Positions 56,054 to 64,000 of a DNA stretch of 64,000 nucleotides are shown here, in pieces (the first letter of the stretch is position 1; each line of letters opens with the position of its first letter). Under the pieces are notes generated by a model. That model searched no databases, was not told the origin of the DNA, and saw only the letters and a list, made by a program, of their open reading frames with translations. The position numbers and the translations under genes are program-made. The stretch lies in assembly GCF_022533585.1 (NCBI RefSeq), contig NZ_CP092827.1, positions 1,156,001 to 1,220,000 on the forward strand, read 5' to 3'. This DNA is from Pseudomonas sp. LS.1a (GTDB lineage: Bacteria > Pseudomonadota > Gammaproteobacteria > Pseudomonadales > Pseudomonadaceae).

Positions 56054-57204
56054 CAGGCGAGCAACCGGACCAGGGTCTGGTAGTAGATTTCGGTCAGCAG
56101 GTCGAGGTCGCTGGCCAGGATCCGCTCATCCACCTGGTGGATGGTGGCGTTGACCGGGCCGAGTTCGACCACCTGGGTACCCATGGTGGCGATGAAACGG
56201 CCATCGGAGGTACCGCCGCTGGTGGACGGCTGGGTGTCGCGGCCGGTGACACCCTTGATGCTGGCCGAGACGGCGTCCAGCAATTCGCCCGGTTCGGTGA
56301 GAAACGGCAGGCCCGACAGCGCCCAGTCGATCGACCAGTCCAGTTCGTGCTTGTCGAGGATCGCCGACACCCGCGCCTGCAGGCCTTCGACGGTCGACTC
56401 GGTGGAGAAACGGAAGTTGAACAGTGCGGTCAGCTCGCCCGGGACCACATTGGTGGCGCCGGTGCCGGAATTGAGGTTGGAGATCTGGAAGCTGGTCGGC
56501 GGGAAGAACGCATTGCCTTCGTCCCAGTGCTCGGCCGCCAGTTCCGCCAGGGCCGGCGCGGCCAGGTGGATCGGGTTGCGCGCCAGGTGCGGGTAGGCCA
56601 CATGGCCCTGCTTGCCGCGCACGGTCAGCTTGGCGCCCAGCGAGCCACGGCGGCCGTTCTTGACCACGTCACCCAGCAGGGTGGTGCTGGAGGGTTCGCC
56701 GACGATGCACCAGTCCAGGCGCTCGTTGCGTGCTTTCAGGCGCTCGACCACGGCCTTGGTGCCATGGTGGGCCGGGCCTTCCTCGTCGCTGGTGATCAGG
56801 AACGCGACCTTGCCGCGGTGGTCCGGGTAGTCCTGCACGAAGCGCTCGCTGGCAATCACCATGGAGGCCAGGCTGCCTTTCATGTCGGCGGCGCCACGGC
56901 CGCAGAGCATGCCGTCGGCGTCGATCAGCGCTTCGAACGGCTCATGCTGCCATTGCTGCACCGGGCCGGTGGGGACCACGTCGGTGTGGCCGGCGAAGCA
57001 CAGCACCGGGCCGTCCTGGCTGCCGTGGGTGGCCCAGAAGTTGTCGACGTCCTCGATGCGCATCGGTTCGAGCTGGAAGCCCACGGCGCCCAGGCGGTTC
57101 ATCATCTGCGCCTGGCAGTCGGCGTCGACGGGGGTGACCGAGGGGCGACGGATCAGGTCGCAGGCCAGTTGAAGGGTAGGCGAGAGCTCGGCTGGGGCCG
57201 TCAT
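56053..57204 (-). CDS. dapE: Succinyl-diaminopimelate desuccinylase
   Basis: Di-zinc peptidase-like enzyme releasing succinate from N-succinyl-LL-DAP in lysine and peptidoglycan synthesis; 383 residues. Metal ligands: His in [13 protein letters not shown], Asp in [14 protein letters not shown], Glu pair in [12 protein letters not shown]; dimerisation domain follows; the C-terminal His in the [10 protein letters not shown] region area completes the site. dapD, one step earlier in the pathway, lies at 62.8-63.8 kb. Upstream of dapE lies a REP pair. Confidence 0.95.
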   Translation of the reverse strand: MTAPAELSPTLQLACDLIRRPSVTPVDADCQAQMMNRLGAVGFQLEPMRIEDVDNFWATHGSQDGPVLCFAGHTDVVPTGPVQQWQHEPFEALIDADGMLCGRGAADMKGSLASMVIASERFVQDYPDHRGKVAFLITSDEEGPAHHGTKAVVERLKARNERLDWCIVGEPSSTTLLGDVVKNGRRGSLGAKLTVRGKQGHVAYPHLARNPIHLAAPALAELAAEHWDEGNAFFPPTSFQISNLNSGTGATNVVPGELTALFNFRFSTESTVEGLQARVSAILDKHELDWSIDWALSGLPFLTEPGELLDAVSASIKGVTGRDTQPSTSGGTSDGRFIATMGTQVVELGPVNATIHQVDERILASDLDLLTEIYYQTLVRLLA

Positions 57205-57288
57205 GGGGGACTCCGGGGCAAGGCGGGAAATCTGAGGGGCGTTATCTTATATCAAACCGATGGGCCATTGGGGCCGCTTTGCGGCCCT

Positions 57289-57371
57289 GTCGCGACACAA
57301 GGCCGCTCCTACAGGATCACCACAGCCCATCAGGCGTGTGCAATATCTGTAGGAGCGGCCTTGTGTCGCGA
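57289..57371. repeat. REP pair, TCGCGACACAAGGCCGCTCC family
   Basis: TGTCGCGACACAAGGCCGCTCCTACAGG and its inverse GGAGCGGCCTTGTGTCGCGA, between the ndvB-like gene and dapE. Confidence 0.88.
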
Positions 57372-57398
57372 AAGGGGCGCAAAGCGCCCCCCAGGATC

Positions 57399-59990
57399 TC
57401 AAGCCTGTTGCGGTTCGGCAGCCTTTTCTACGGGCTTGGGCAGCGACGACAGGAAGGCCATCACCAGCGCCGCCACATAAGGCAACGACTGCACCAGCAA
57501 CATCGCCACCCAGAAGCGCATGTCCGAACTCGGCAGCCCCTGTACCAGGTAGATGCCCAGCGCCGCGCCCCACAGCAGCAACATGATGAACAGCTCTTCC
57601 CGCGCTTCGGAAATCGCCACCAGCAGCCCGTGGCTGTCGGCGTTCTTCGGTGTGCGGAAGAACGGCATGCTGCTGGTGAAGAACCCGTACAGCACCGCCT
57701 TGGCGATGGTATGCGACAGCGCCAGCCCCGCCAGCGCCGCAGCAAAGGCATCCTTCAGGTTCACCCCCACCGCGCGGCGGTAGAGGAAGACGATCTTGCC
57801 GACCTTGAAGAAGAACAGCGCCAGCGGTGGAATGGCAAAGATCATCAACGGCGGGTCGACCCGGTGCGGCACGATGATCATCGCCGCCGACCACAGCAGC
57901 GCGCCGATGGTGAAGAAGATGTTCATGCCATCGGCGATCCACGGCAGCCAGCCGGCCAGGAAGTGGTAGCGCTGGCCGCGGGTCAGCTCGCTGCCCTTGC
58001 CGCGCAGCAGGGCGCTGGCGTGGTGCTTGATGATCTGGATGGCGCCGTAGGCCCAGCGGAAACGTTGCTTCTTGAAGTCGATGAAGGTATCGGGCATCAG
58101 GCCCTTGCCGTAGCTGTTGTGGGCGTAGGCGGCCGACAGGCCTTTCTCGAACACCCGCAAGCCCAGTTCGGCGTCCTCGCAGATGCACCACTCGGCCCAG
58201 CCCAGCTCTTCCAGCACGCTGCGCCGGGTCATGGTCATGGTGCCGTGCTGGATGATCGCGTCACGGTCGTTGCGGGTGACCATGCCGATGTGGAAGAAGC
58301 CCTTGTACTCGCTGTAGCACAGCTTCTTGAAGGCGCTTTCGTGCTGGTCGCGGTAGTCCTGCGGCGACTGCACCACGGCAATTTTCGGGTCAGCGAAGTG
58401 CGGCACCATGTGCTTGAGCCAGTTGCGATCGACGCAGTAGTCCGAGTCGATCACCGCGATCACTTCGGCGTCCTTGGCGGTATGCGGGATCAGGTAGTTC
58501 AGCGCGCCGCCCTTGAAGCCGGCCAGGGGCGCGACGTGGAAGAACCTGAAGCGCTCGCCGAGCTTCTCGCAATGGGCCTTGAGGGGCTCCCACACGGCCG
58601 GGTCCTTGGTGTTGTTGTCGATCACCAGCACTTCGTAGTCGGGGTAGTCCAGCGCAGCCAGGGCATCGAGGGTCTGTTTCACCATCTCGGGCGGTTCGTT
58701 GTAGCACGGCACATGCACCGATACCTTGGGCCGGTAGGCGCTGTCGGCCTGCACCGGCAGGAACTCGCGCCGGCGCTTGTGTATCCATACCGCCTCGGCC
58801 AGTTCGTGGGCCTCGGTCAGCAGCACGATGAACACGCCCAGCGCGCCGAGGGCCAGCAGCACGCCCACGGTCAGGCTGAACCAGGTGCTGTATTGCTGGC
58901 TGTAGTCGTAGGCGATCCAAACCAGCACCGACCCGCACAGGAAGGTGATGAAGGTCAGGAAGGTGCGGCCGCGCTGGCGCAGGGCCGAACCGTCGATGAA
59001 CAACACCATCAGGGCAATCATCGCCAGCACCACCGAGGCCACCGCCAGGGCACGCCACTGCGGGATGGCCACTACCGGGCCGTCGAAGTTGAATTTCTGC
59101 TGGCGTTCGGCGTTGTACACGCCCCAGTAGGCGCCCACCGAGCCTTCGTCGCTGGCCTTCCACGGCTGGTCGTAGGCTTCGATGACGAAATAGTTGTAAC
59201 CACGGCGATTGAGGGTGTTGACCAAGGTGCGCAGGTAGATGGCCTGGTCGGCCTGGGTGGCATCGGCACCGCCGCGCATGCGGCCGTTGCTCGGCCAGCC
59301 AACTTCCGAGAGCAGCAGGGGTTTGCGCGGGAACTGGTGTTTCAGCTCGCGGGCGCGGTCGAGTACGAACTCGACCGAATCCTTCATCGGCACGAACTCC
59401 CAGTACGGCAGGATGTGCGCGGCTATCAGGTCGACGTGCTTGGCCAGCTGCGGGTTTTCCTTCCAGATGTGCCATTGCTCGCTGGTGGTCACTGGCACCT
59501 TGACGGCTGCGCGTACCCGGTCCAGGTATTTGATCAGGTTTTCCGGAGTGACTTCTTCACGGAACAGCGCCTCGTTGCCGACCACCACCCGCACCACGCT
59601 GCGCGACGTGTTGGCCAGCTGGATGGCCGTGGCGATTTCGCGCTCGTTGCGCTCCAGGTCCGGGCTGATCCAGATGCCCAGCGTTACCCGCAGGCCGAAT
59701 TCCTCGGCCAGGCGCGGGATATCCGCCTGTGTGCCCTCCACGGTGTAGATACGGATGCTGTCGGTCAGTTTGCTCAACTGCTCCAGGTCCTGGCGCATCT
59801 CGTCGTCACTGGGGTACTGGCCCTTCTGCGGGCTTTCGCCAAGGCGGAACGGTGAATAGGAGAAGCCAGAGATCTGTTCTGGCCAGGCGGGGGCGGAAAC
59901 CGGGCGGTTGATCAGCGCCCAGAACCCGGTGAACAACGCGGCGATGGCCAGGACCACAACCAGGTTCAGGCCGAATTTACGTGAAGACAT
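57399..59990 (-). CDS. ndvB: GH17-GT2 cyclic/periplasmic beta-glucan synthase (NdvB-like)
   Basis: An 863-residue inner-membrane protein. After a membrane helix (LNLVVVLAIAALFTGFWAL), residues about 35-300 form a GH17-type domain with both catalytic glutamates: VVVGNEALFREEV and LLLSEVGWPSNG. Several membrane helices lead to a family 2 glycosyltransferase (about 415-660) with VLVIDNNTKD, AVIDSDYCVDRNWL, CEDAELGLRVF and QRFRW, then C-terminal helices. It resembles P. aeruginosa NdvB, which makes cyclic beta-(1,3) glucans linked to biofilm tolerance. The first half may remodel or cyclise the chain made by the second; this is inference. Confidence 0.88.
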   Translation of the reverse strand: MSSRKFGLNLVVVLAIAALFTGFWALINRPVSAPAWPEQISGFSYSPFRLGESPQKGQYPSDDEMRQDLEQLSKLTDSIRIYTVEGTQADIPRLAEEFGLRVTLGIWISPDLERNEREIATAIQLANTSRSVVRVVVGNEALFREEVTPENLIKYLDRVRAAVKVPVTTSEQWHIWKENPQLAKHVDLIAAHILPYWEFVPMKDSVEFVLDRARELKHQFPRKPLLLSEVGWPSNGRMRGGADATQADQAIYLRTLVNTLNRRGYNYFVIEAYDQPWKASDEGSVGAYWGVYNAERQQKFNFDGPVVAIPQWRALAVASVVLAMIALMVLFIDGSALRQRGRTFLTFITFLCGSVLVWIAYDYSQQYSTWFSLTVGVLLALGALGVFIVLLTEAHELAEAVWIHKRRREFLPVQADSAYRPKVSVHVPCYNEPPEMVKQTLDALAALDYPDYEVLVIDNNTKDPAVWEPLKAHCEKLGERFRFFHVAPLAGFKGGALNYLIPHTAKDAEVIAVIDSDYCVDRNWLKHMVPHFADPKIAVVQSPQDYRDQHESAFKKLCYSEYKGFFHIGMVTRNDRDAIIQHGTMTMTRRSVLEELGWAEWCICEDAELGLRVFEKGLSAAYAHNSYGKGLMPDTFIDFKKQRFRWAYGAIQIIKHHASALLRGKGSELTRGQRYHFLAGWLPWIADGMNIFFTIGALLWSAAMIIVPHRVDPPLMIFAIPPLALFFFKVGKIVFLYRRAVGVNLKDAFAAALAGLALSHTIAKAVLYGFFTSSMPFFRTPKNADSHGLLVAISEAREELFIMLLLWGAALGIYLVQGLPSSDMRFWVAMLLVQSLPYVAALVMAFLSSLPKPVEKAAEPQQA

Positions 59991-60103
59991 TGTCGTCCAT
60001 TTGTGTCGAAGTGATAGGACATTAAAGCAGGGTTGGTAGTGTCTTTCCTAACGATGCAGGCCATGGGCCCGCTGGCATATAATGCGCGCCGGTTTTTTGG
60101 GGT

Positions 60104-60919
60104 ATGAGCATGAGCACAGAAGATCCACGCTTCGCCGGCGTTGCCCGGCTGTATGGCGACCAGGGGTTGCACCGTCTGGGCCAGGCCCACGTGGCCGTGG
60201 TCGGTATTGGCGGGGTAGGCTCGTGGGCGGCGGAAGCGCTGGCCCGCAGTGGCGTGGGCGAGATCACCCTGTTCGACCTCGACGACGTGTGCGTCAGCAA
60301 CACCAACCGCCAGGCCCATGCCCTGGAAGGGCAGGTGGGGCGGCCCAAGGTCGAGGTCATGGCCGAGCGCCTGCGGGCGATCAACCCGGCGTGCACGGTG
60401 CATGCTGTGGCCGACTTCGTTACCCGCGACACCATGGTCGAGTACATCACCGAGAACCTCGATTGTGTGATCGACTGCATCGACAGCGTCATGGCCAAGG
60501 CGGCACTGATCGCCTGGTGCCGGCGGCGCAAGATTGCCATCGTCACCACGGGTGGCGCCGGCGGGCAGATCGACCCGACACAGATCCAGATCGCCGACCT
60601 GAACAAGACCTTCAACGACCCGCTGGCCTCGCGGGTGCGTTCCACCCTGCGCCGCGACTACAACTTCTCGCGCAATGTCAGCCGCAACTATGGCGTGCCC
60701 TGCGTGTTCTCCAGCGAACAGCTGCGCTACCCCAAGGGCGATGGCAGCGTTTGCCTGCAGAAAAGCTTCGTGGGCGAAGGCGTGCGGCTGGACTGCTCGG
60801 GTGGCTTTGGCGCGGTGATGATGGTGACCGCGACCTTTGGCATGGTGGCGGCGAGCAAGGCGGTGGAAAAACTGGTGGCGGGGTCGCGGCGGCCTTCGGA
60901 GCGGGTCAAGCCTGAATAG
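60104..60919 (+). CDS. tcdA: tRNA threonylcarbamoyladenosine dehydratase TcdA (CsdL)
   Basis: E1-like enzyme that cyclises t6A to ct6A in tRNA using ATP; 271 residues. ATP-binding VAVVGIGGVGSWAAEALARSG, conserved LDDVCVSNTNRQAHAL, CIDSVMAKAALI; the catalytic-region strings RSTLRRDYNFSRNVSRNYGVPCVFSSE and GGFGAVMMV. ATG 60104 or 60110 can start. Divergent-convergent arrangement with csdE-csdA, which supply sulfur chemistry in the CSD system linked to TcdA (formerly CsdL). The tsaB gene at 41 kb serves the preceding t6A step. Confidence 0.93.
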   Translation: MSMSTEDPRFAGVARLYGDQGLHRLGQAHVAVVGIGGVGSWAAEALARSGVGEITLFDLDDVCVSNTNRQAHALEGQVGRPKVEVMAERLRAINPACTVHAVADFVTRDTMVEYITENLDCVIDCIDSVMAKAALIAWCRRRKIAIVTTGGAGGQIDPTQIQIADLNKTFNDPLASRVRSTLRRDYNFSRNVSRNYGVPCVFSSEQLRYPKGDGSVCLQKSFVGEGVRLDCSGGFGAVMMVTATFGMVAASKAVEKLVAGSRRPSERVKPE

Positions 60920-60926
60920 ACTGCGT

Positions 60927-61024
60927 GGGCTTCTTCGCGGGTAAACCCGCTCCCACAGGTACTACATCTCTCTCAGGAAAGGTGAGGATCCTGTAGGAGC
61001 GGGTTCACCCGCGAAGAAGCCAGC
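60927..61024. repeat. REP pair (CGCGGG family)
   Basis: GGGCTTCTTCGCGGGTAAACCCGCTCCC ... GGAGCGGGTTCACCCGCGAAGAAGCC between the convergent tcdA and csdE genes. Confidence 0.9.
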
Positions 61025-61030
61025 ACCGAT

Positions 61031-61441
61031 TTAGCGGGGAGACGCCAGCTCCGCCATCCGCTGCAACACCGCATGCAGCCCATTGCTGCGCGAAGGCGAC
61101 AGTTGGCGCTCCAGCCCCAGCTGAGTGAACCACTCCCGCAGATCGAGCCCGGCCAGTTCCTCATTGGCCAACCCTTGCACCCGCACCAGCAACAACGCCA
61201 ACAGCCCGCGCAACAAGCGCGCATCGCTACTGGCCTTGAAGCGCCATACCCCTTCAACCTGCTCGGCCACCAGCCATACCAGGCTTTCGCAGCCATGCAC
61301 CCGGTTGGCATCGGTCTTTTCAGTGTCAGCCAGCGGTTCCAGCCGGTCGCCCCACTGCATCAGCAGCCGCGCACGCTGTTCCCAGCCCTTGCCCTGCTCG
61401 AAAGCTTCCAGCGCCTGGCGCGCCTGATCCGGCAGGGTCAT
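61031..61441 (-). CDS. csdE: SufE-family sulfur acceptor CsdE
   Basis: Accepts persulfide sulfur from CsdA; 136 residues. The acceptor C51 lies in NRVHGCESLVWL; C-terminal FTQLGLERQLSPSRSNGLHAVLQRM matches the SufE fold. It overlaps csdA by four bases (ATGA), indicating coupled synthesis. The TcdA gene lies opposite, the same CSD grouping as in E. coli. Confidence 0.92.
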   Translation of the reverse strand: MTLPDQARQALEAFEQGKGWEQRARLLMQWGDRLEPLADTEKTDANRVHGCESLVWLVAEQVEGVWRFKASSDARLLRGLLALLLVRVQGLANEELAGLDLREWFTQLGLERQLSPSRSNGLHAVLQRMAELASPR

Positions 61442-62643
61442 CGCAACAGCTCCAGGCCCTGGTCCAGTGCCTCGAAGAAACGCTGCAAGTCATCGCTGTC
61501 GTTATACAGCCCCAAGGACACGCGGATCGCGCCCTCCAGGCCCAGGCCCTTCAGCAGCGGCATGGCACAGTGGTGCCCGGCACGCACGGCAATGCCTTGC
61601 TCGGTCAGCAGGTGGGCGATGTCGGCGTTGTGCACGCCTTCGATGACGAAACTGGCAAGGGCCGCCTGTGGCGTGCCGAGGATGCGTACACCATCGCGGT
61701 CTGTCAGGCCACGCAGCAGGTGCTGGTGCAGGCTGGCTTCATGGGTTTCGAGCGCCTGAGCATCGAGGCTGGCCAGGTAGTCCAGGGTTGCCCCCAGGCC
61801 GATCACCCCGGCGATCGGCGGCGTGCCTGCTTCGAACCCCAGCGGCGCCGGGCGGAAGCTGGCGCTGTGGTACTCGGCCAGTTGCACCATCTCGCCGCCG
61901 AACTGCCAGTGCTGCAGCAGTTCCAGTGCCTGGCTACGGCCGTAAAGCACGCCAACACCTTCCGGGCCGTACAGCTTGTGGCTGGAGAACACATAGAAGT
62001 CGCAGCCAAGCTGCTGCACATCGTGGCGGCCGTGCACCACGCCCTGGGCACCGTCGACCACGCTCAGCGCGCCTTGGGCGCGGGCATGGGCCAGCAGCGC
62101 CGGCAGCGGCTGCCAGGTGCCCAGCACGTTGGACAGCTGGCTCACCGCCAGCACCCGGGTGCGTGGGCCGATCAGTTGCAGCGCCTGGTCCAGGTCGATG
62201 CGGCCATGGGCATCCAGCGGTAGCACCACCAGGCGCAGGTTGCGCCGGCGCGCCAGCTGTTGCCAGGGCAGCAGGTTGGCATGGTGTTCCAGGGCACTGA
62301 CGGCAATTTCGTCACCGGCCTCGAAGCGGTGTTCTAGGCCATAGGCCAGCAGGTTCAGCGCCGAAGTGGCGCCGTGGGTGAAGATGATCTGCCGCGAGTC
62401 TGCCGCATTCAGCCAGGCGGCAACCTTGTCGCGGCTGGTTTCGAAGGCCTGGGTTGCCAGTGCGCCGGGCAAGTGCTGGGCTCGGTGCACGTTGGCTGCG
62501 CCATGGCCATAGTAATGGCTCAGGGCATCGAGCAGGGCTTGCGGCTTCTGGGTGGTGGCGGCGCTGTCCAGGTAGGTCTGGTGTTGCCGTTGCAGGGCGG
62601 CGATGGCGGGAAAATCGGCACGCCAGGGGGAGGGCTGGAACAT
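61438..62643 (-). CDS. csdA: Cysteine desulfurase CsdA
   Basis: PLP enzyme releasing sulfur from cysteine; 401 residues. PLP lysine in VFSSHKLYGPEGVGVLYG, His in FTHGATSALNLLAYGLEHR region, and the mobile-loop catalytic Cys in VRAGHHCAMPLLKGLG. Class II-type desulfurase similar to SufS/CsdA. ATG 62643 is used; a GTG six bases before it is the alternative. Faces dapD's terminator upstream. Confidence 0.92.
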   Translation of the reverse strand: MFQPSPWRADFPAIAALQRQHQTYLDSAATTQKPQALLDALSHYYGHGAANVHRAQHLPGALATQAFETSRDKVAAWLNAADSRQIIFTHGATSALNLLAYGLEHRFEAGDEIAVSALEHHANLLPWQQLARRRNLRLVVLPLDAHGRIDLDQALQLIGPRTRVLAVSQLSNVLGTWQPLPALLAHARAQGALSVVDGAQGVVHGRHDVQQLGCDFYVFSSHKLYGPEGVGVLYGRSQALELLQHWQFGGEMVQLAEYHSASFRPAPLGFEAGTPPIAGVIGLGATLDYLASLDAQALETHEASLHQHLLRGLTDRDGVRILGTPQAALASFVIEGVHNADIAHLLTEQGIAVRAGHHCAMPLLKGLGLEGAIRVSLGLYNDSDDLQRFFEALDQGLELLR

Positions 62644-62661
62644 GGTCACGGGGCCTGGAAT

Positions 62662-62697
62662 GAAAATCGGGTCTGGCGTGGTGCCAGACCCGATCTT
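62662..62697 (-). terminator. Rho-independent terminator of dapD
   Basis: Minus-strand 12-bp perfect stem ATCGGGTCTGGC / GCCAGACCCGAT with a 5-base loop, followed by TTTTCATT, about 70 bases after the dapD stop and just before csdA. Confidence 0.85.
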
Positions 62698-62722
62698 AAC
62701 ATTTCAAACGCTGAGAATCCGC

Positions 62723-62752
62723 TGTTGGCGAGCAAGCTCGCGCTTACAGGGG
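62723..62752. repeat. Single REP-like unit
   Basis: GTTGGCGAGCAAGCTCGCGCTTACAGGGG, a single REP of the GGCGAGCAAGCTCGC type, which is commoner in P. fluorescens relatives. It lies directly after dapD. Confidence 0.6.
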
Positions 62753-62763
62753 CTGAAGGATTC

Positions 62764-63798
62764 TCAGTTGTGCGCGTGCAGCGCCTCGTTCAGCTCGATG
62801 GCCGACTTGTGGGTCTTGCACTCCACCGCGCCGTTCAGCGAGTTGCGGCGGAACAGCAGGTCGGTCTGGCCGGCCAGGTCACGGGCCTTGACCACTTTGA
62901 CCAGCTGGTTGTTCTCGTCCAGCAGGTTCACCTTGGTACCGGCGGTGATGTACAGGCCGGCTTCGACGGTGTTGCGGTCACCCAGCGGAATGCCGATACC
63001 GGCGTTGGCGCCGATCAGGCAGCCTTCGCCAACCTTGATGACGATGTTGCCGCCGCCGGACAGGGTGCCCATGGTCGAGCAGCCGCCGCCCAGGTCCGAG
63101 CCCTTGCCGACGAACACGCCAGCGGAAACGCGGCCTTCGATCATGCCCGGGCCTTCGGTGCCAGCGTTAAAGTTGACGAAGCCTTCGTGCATGATGGTGG
63201 TGCCTTCGCCGATGTAGGCGCCCAGGCGCACACGGGCGGTGTCGGCGATACGCACGCCGGCCGGGACCACGTAGTCGGTCATTTTCGGGAACTTGTCCAC
63301 CGAGAACACTTCCAGCAGCTCGCCCTTCAGACGCGCTTCCAGTTGCAGTTCGGCCAGTTCGGCCAGGTCGACCGCGCCCTGGTTGGTCCAGGCCACGTTC
63401 GGCAGCAGCGGGAAGATGCCGGCCAGGCTCAGGCCGTGCGGCTTGACCAGGCGGTGCGACAGCAGGTGCAGCTTGAGGTAGGCCTCTGGGGTCGAGGTCA
63501 GTGCGGCGTCTTCGGCCAGCAGGGTGGCGACCAGCGGCTTGTGGCTTTCAGCCAGGCGGGTCAGCAGGGCGGCCTGGGCGGCATCCACACCCTTCACGGC
63601 TTCGGCCAGTTGCGCGGCCTGGGCGTTGCTGAAGGCGATGGCCTGGTTGCCACCTTGGTAACCGAGAACAGGGGCTACCGCGGCGACCAGTTCGGCGCTC
63701 GGGTTGAGCAGCGGTTGTGCGTAGAACACTTCCAGCCAGGCGCCCTGGCGGTTCTGGGAGCCGACACCGAAGGCCAGGCTGAACAGGGTATTGGACAT
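62764..63798 (-). CDS. dapD: Tetrahydrodipicolinate N-succinyltransferase
   Basis: Succinyl-CoA-dependent step of DAP/lysine synthesis; 344 residues, the longer Pseudomonas type. N-terminal domain followed by a left-handed beta-helix of hexapeptide repeats (VRLGAYIGEGTTIMHEGFVNFNAGTEGPGMIEGRVSAGVFVGKGSDLGGG ... GEGCLIGANAGIGIPLGD). C-terminal NGAVECKTHKSAIELN. GAGGTAATC precedes ATG 63798. Works in the same pathway as dapE in this window; the ArsC-family gene lies just upstream on the same strand. Confidence 0.95.
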   Translation of the reverse strand: MSNTLFSLAFGVGSQNRQGAWLEVFYAQPLLNPSAELVAAVAPVLGYQGGNQAIAFSNAQAAQLAEAVKGVDAAQAALLTRLAESHKPLVATLLAEDAALTSTPEAYLKLHLLSHRLVKPHGLSLAGIFPLLPNVAWTNQGAVDLAELAELQLEARLKGELLEVFSVDKFPKMTDYVVPAGVRIADTARVRLGAYIGEGTTIMHEGFVNFNAGTEGPGMIEGRVSAGVFVGKGSDLGGGCSTMGTLSGGGNIVIKVGEGCLIGANAGIGIPLGDRNTVEAGLYITAGTKVNLLDENNQLVKVVKARDLAGQTDLLFRRNSLNGAVECKTHKSAIELNEALHAHN

Positions 63799-63829
63799 GT
63801 GATTACCTCGTGCGAAATAGGGTAGGGGC

Positions 63830-64000
63830 TCAGGCCAGGGCAGCGGCGTACAGGTCAGGCTTGAAGCCGACCAGGGTACGCGCGCCAAGGTCGAGCACCG
63901 GGCGCTTGATCATCGACGGCTGGGCCAGCATCAGCTCGACGGCCTTGGCCTGGTCGAGGTCGGCCTTGCTGGCGTCGTCCAGCTTGCGGAAGGTGGTGCC
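63830..64000 (-). CDS. ArsC/YffB-family protein, 3' end only
   Basis: The last 56 residues and stop codon of a gene continuing beyond the window: GTTFRKLDDASKADLDQAKAV, then MLAQPSMIKRPVLDLGAR and FKPDLYAAAL. The IKRPVL string is the signature of the thioredoxin-like ArsC/Spx/YffB family. A YffB-type (Spx-like) protein commonly sits next to dapD in Pseudomonas; true arsenate reductase activity is unlikely from this evidence. Its 31-base gap to dapD suggests co-transcription. Confidence 0.85.
   Translation of the reverse strand, partial: GTTFRKLDDASKADLDQAKAVELMLAQPSMIKRPVLDLGARTLVGFKPDLYAAALA

Noticed and set aside
63830..64000. Arsenate reductase function for the partial ArsC-family gene
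   Set aside because: Only the C-terminal part is visible and no ars genes are linked; the YffB/Spx-like subgroup beside dapD is more likely.

Overview
The window is a high-GC stretch of ordinary chromosome from a Pseudomonas, most likely of the P. putida group. The evidence is the gene content (a complete wsp operon, DUF6124, DUF3509 and DUF4398 proteins, a GH17-GT2 glucan synthase), strong GC3 bias, and many copies of the P. putida-type REP element between genes. From memory, the order xerD-dsbC-hom-thrC ... recJ ... wspABCDEFR-prfB-lysS ... ppc-adk ... plsB ... dapE ... dapD matches P. putida KT2440. No prophage, transposase, CRISPR array, tRNA or rRNA was seen.

Layout. 1-4.5 kb: xerD (5' end outside the window), dsbC and the threonine genes hom and thrC. 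4.5-12.5 kb: a degenerate receiver protein, a DUF3509 protein, a periplasmic solute-binding-like protein behind a CoA-transferase, yaeQ, recJ, a DUF6124 gene and an Old Yellow Enzyme. 12.6-18.5 kb, minus strand: a solitary HicB-like gene, then a five-gene polyamine/putrescine operon like E. coli ydcSTUV-patD, in which uptake of the amine is linked to oxidation of gamma-aminobutyraldehyde. 18.7-28 kb: a YebE-like gene and the complete Wsp surface-sensing pathway, ending in the diguanylate cyclase WspR. 28.1-30.8 kb: prfB, with its programmed +1 frameshift, and lysS.

30.9-37 kb: a TetR regulator that carries a 33-nt near-perfect palindrome in its coding sequence, a lipoprotein, a DUF1704/alpha-beta hydrolase/membrane peptide cluster with overlapping ends, an OmpA/DUF4398 lipoprotein pair, and a small conserved protein. 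37.2-45.4 kb: ppc, adk, tsaB, two conserved hypotheticals, a DUF72 protein, a PEP-mutase-family protein and rsmJ. 45.5-50.5 kb: a TetR repressor divergent from a two-gene RND efflux pump, with a palindromic candidate operator between them. 50.6-54.7 kb: two exported proteins, plsB and a cold-shock protein with a structured leader. 54.8-64 kb: rlmA-dapE, an NdvB-like beta-glucan synthase, the CsdA/CsdE sulfur-transfer pair opposite tcdA, dapD, and the 3' end of an ArsC-family gene.

No wholly new multi-gene system stands out. The items most worth a second look are the palindrome inside the TetR gene, the internally repeated protein at 43.9-44.5 kb, the degenerate receiver at 4.7 kb, the solitary HicB-like gene, the DUF1704-hydrolase-membrane peptide cluster, and the mixed REP families. 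Gene functions were assigned by recognising motifs and remembered family sequences; no database search was possible.
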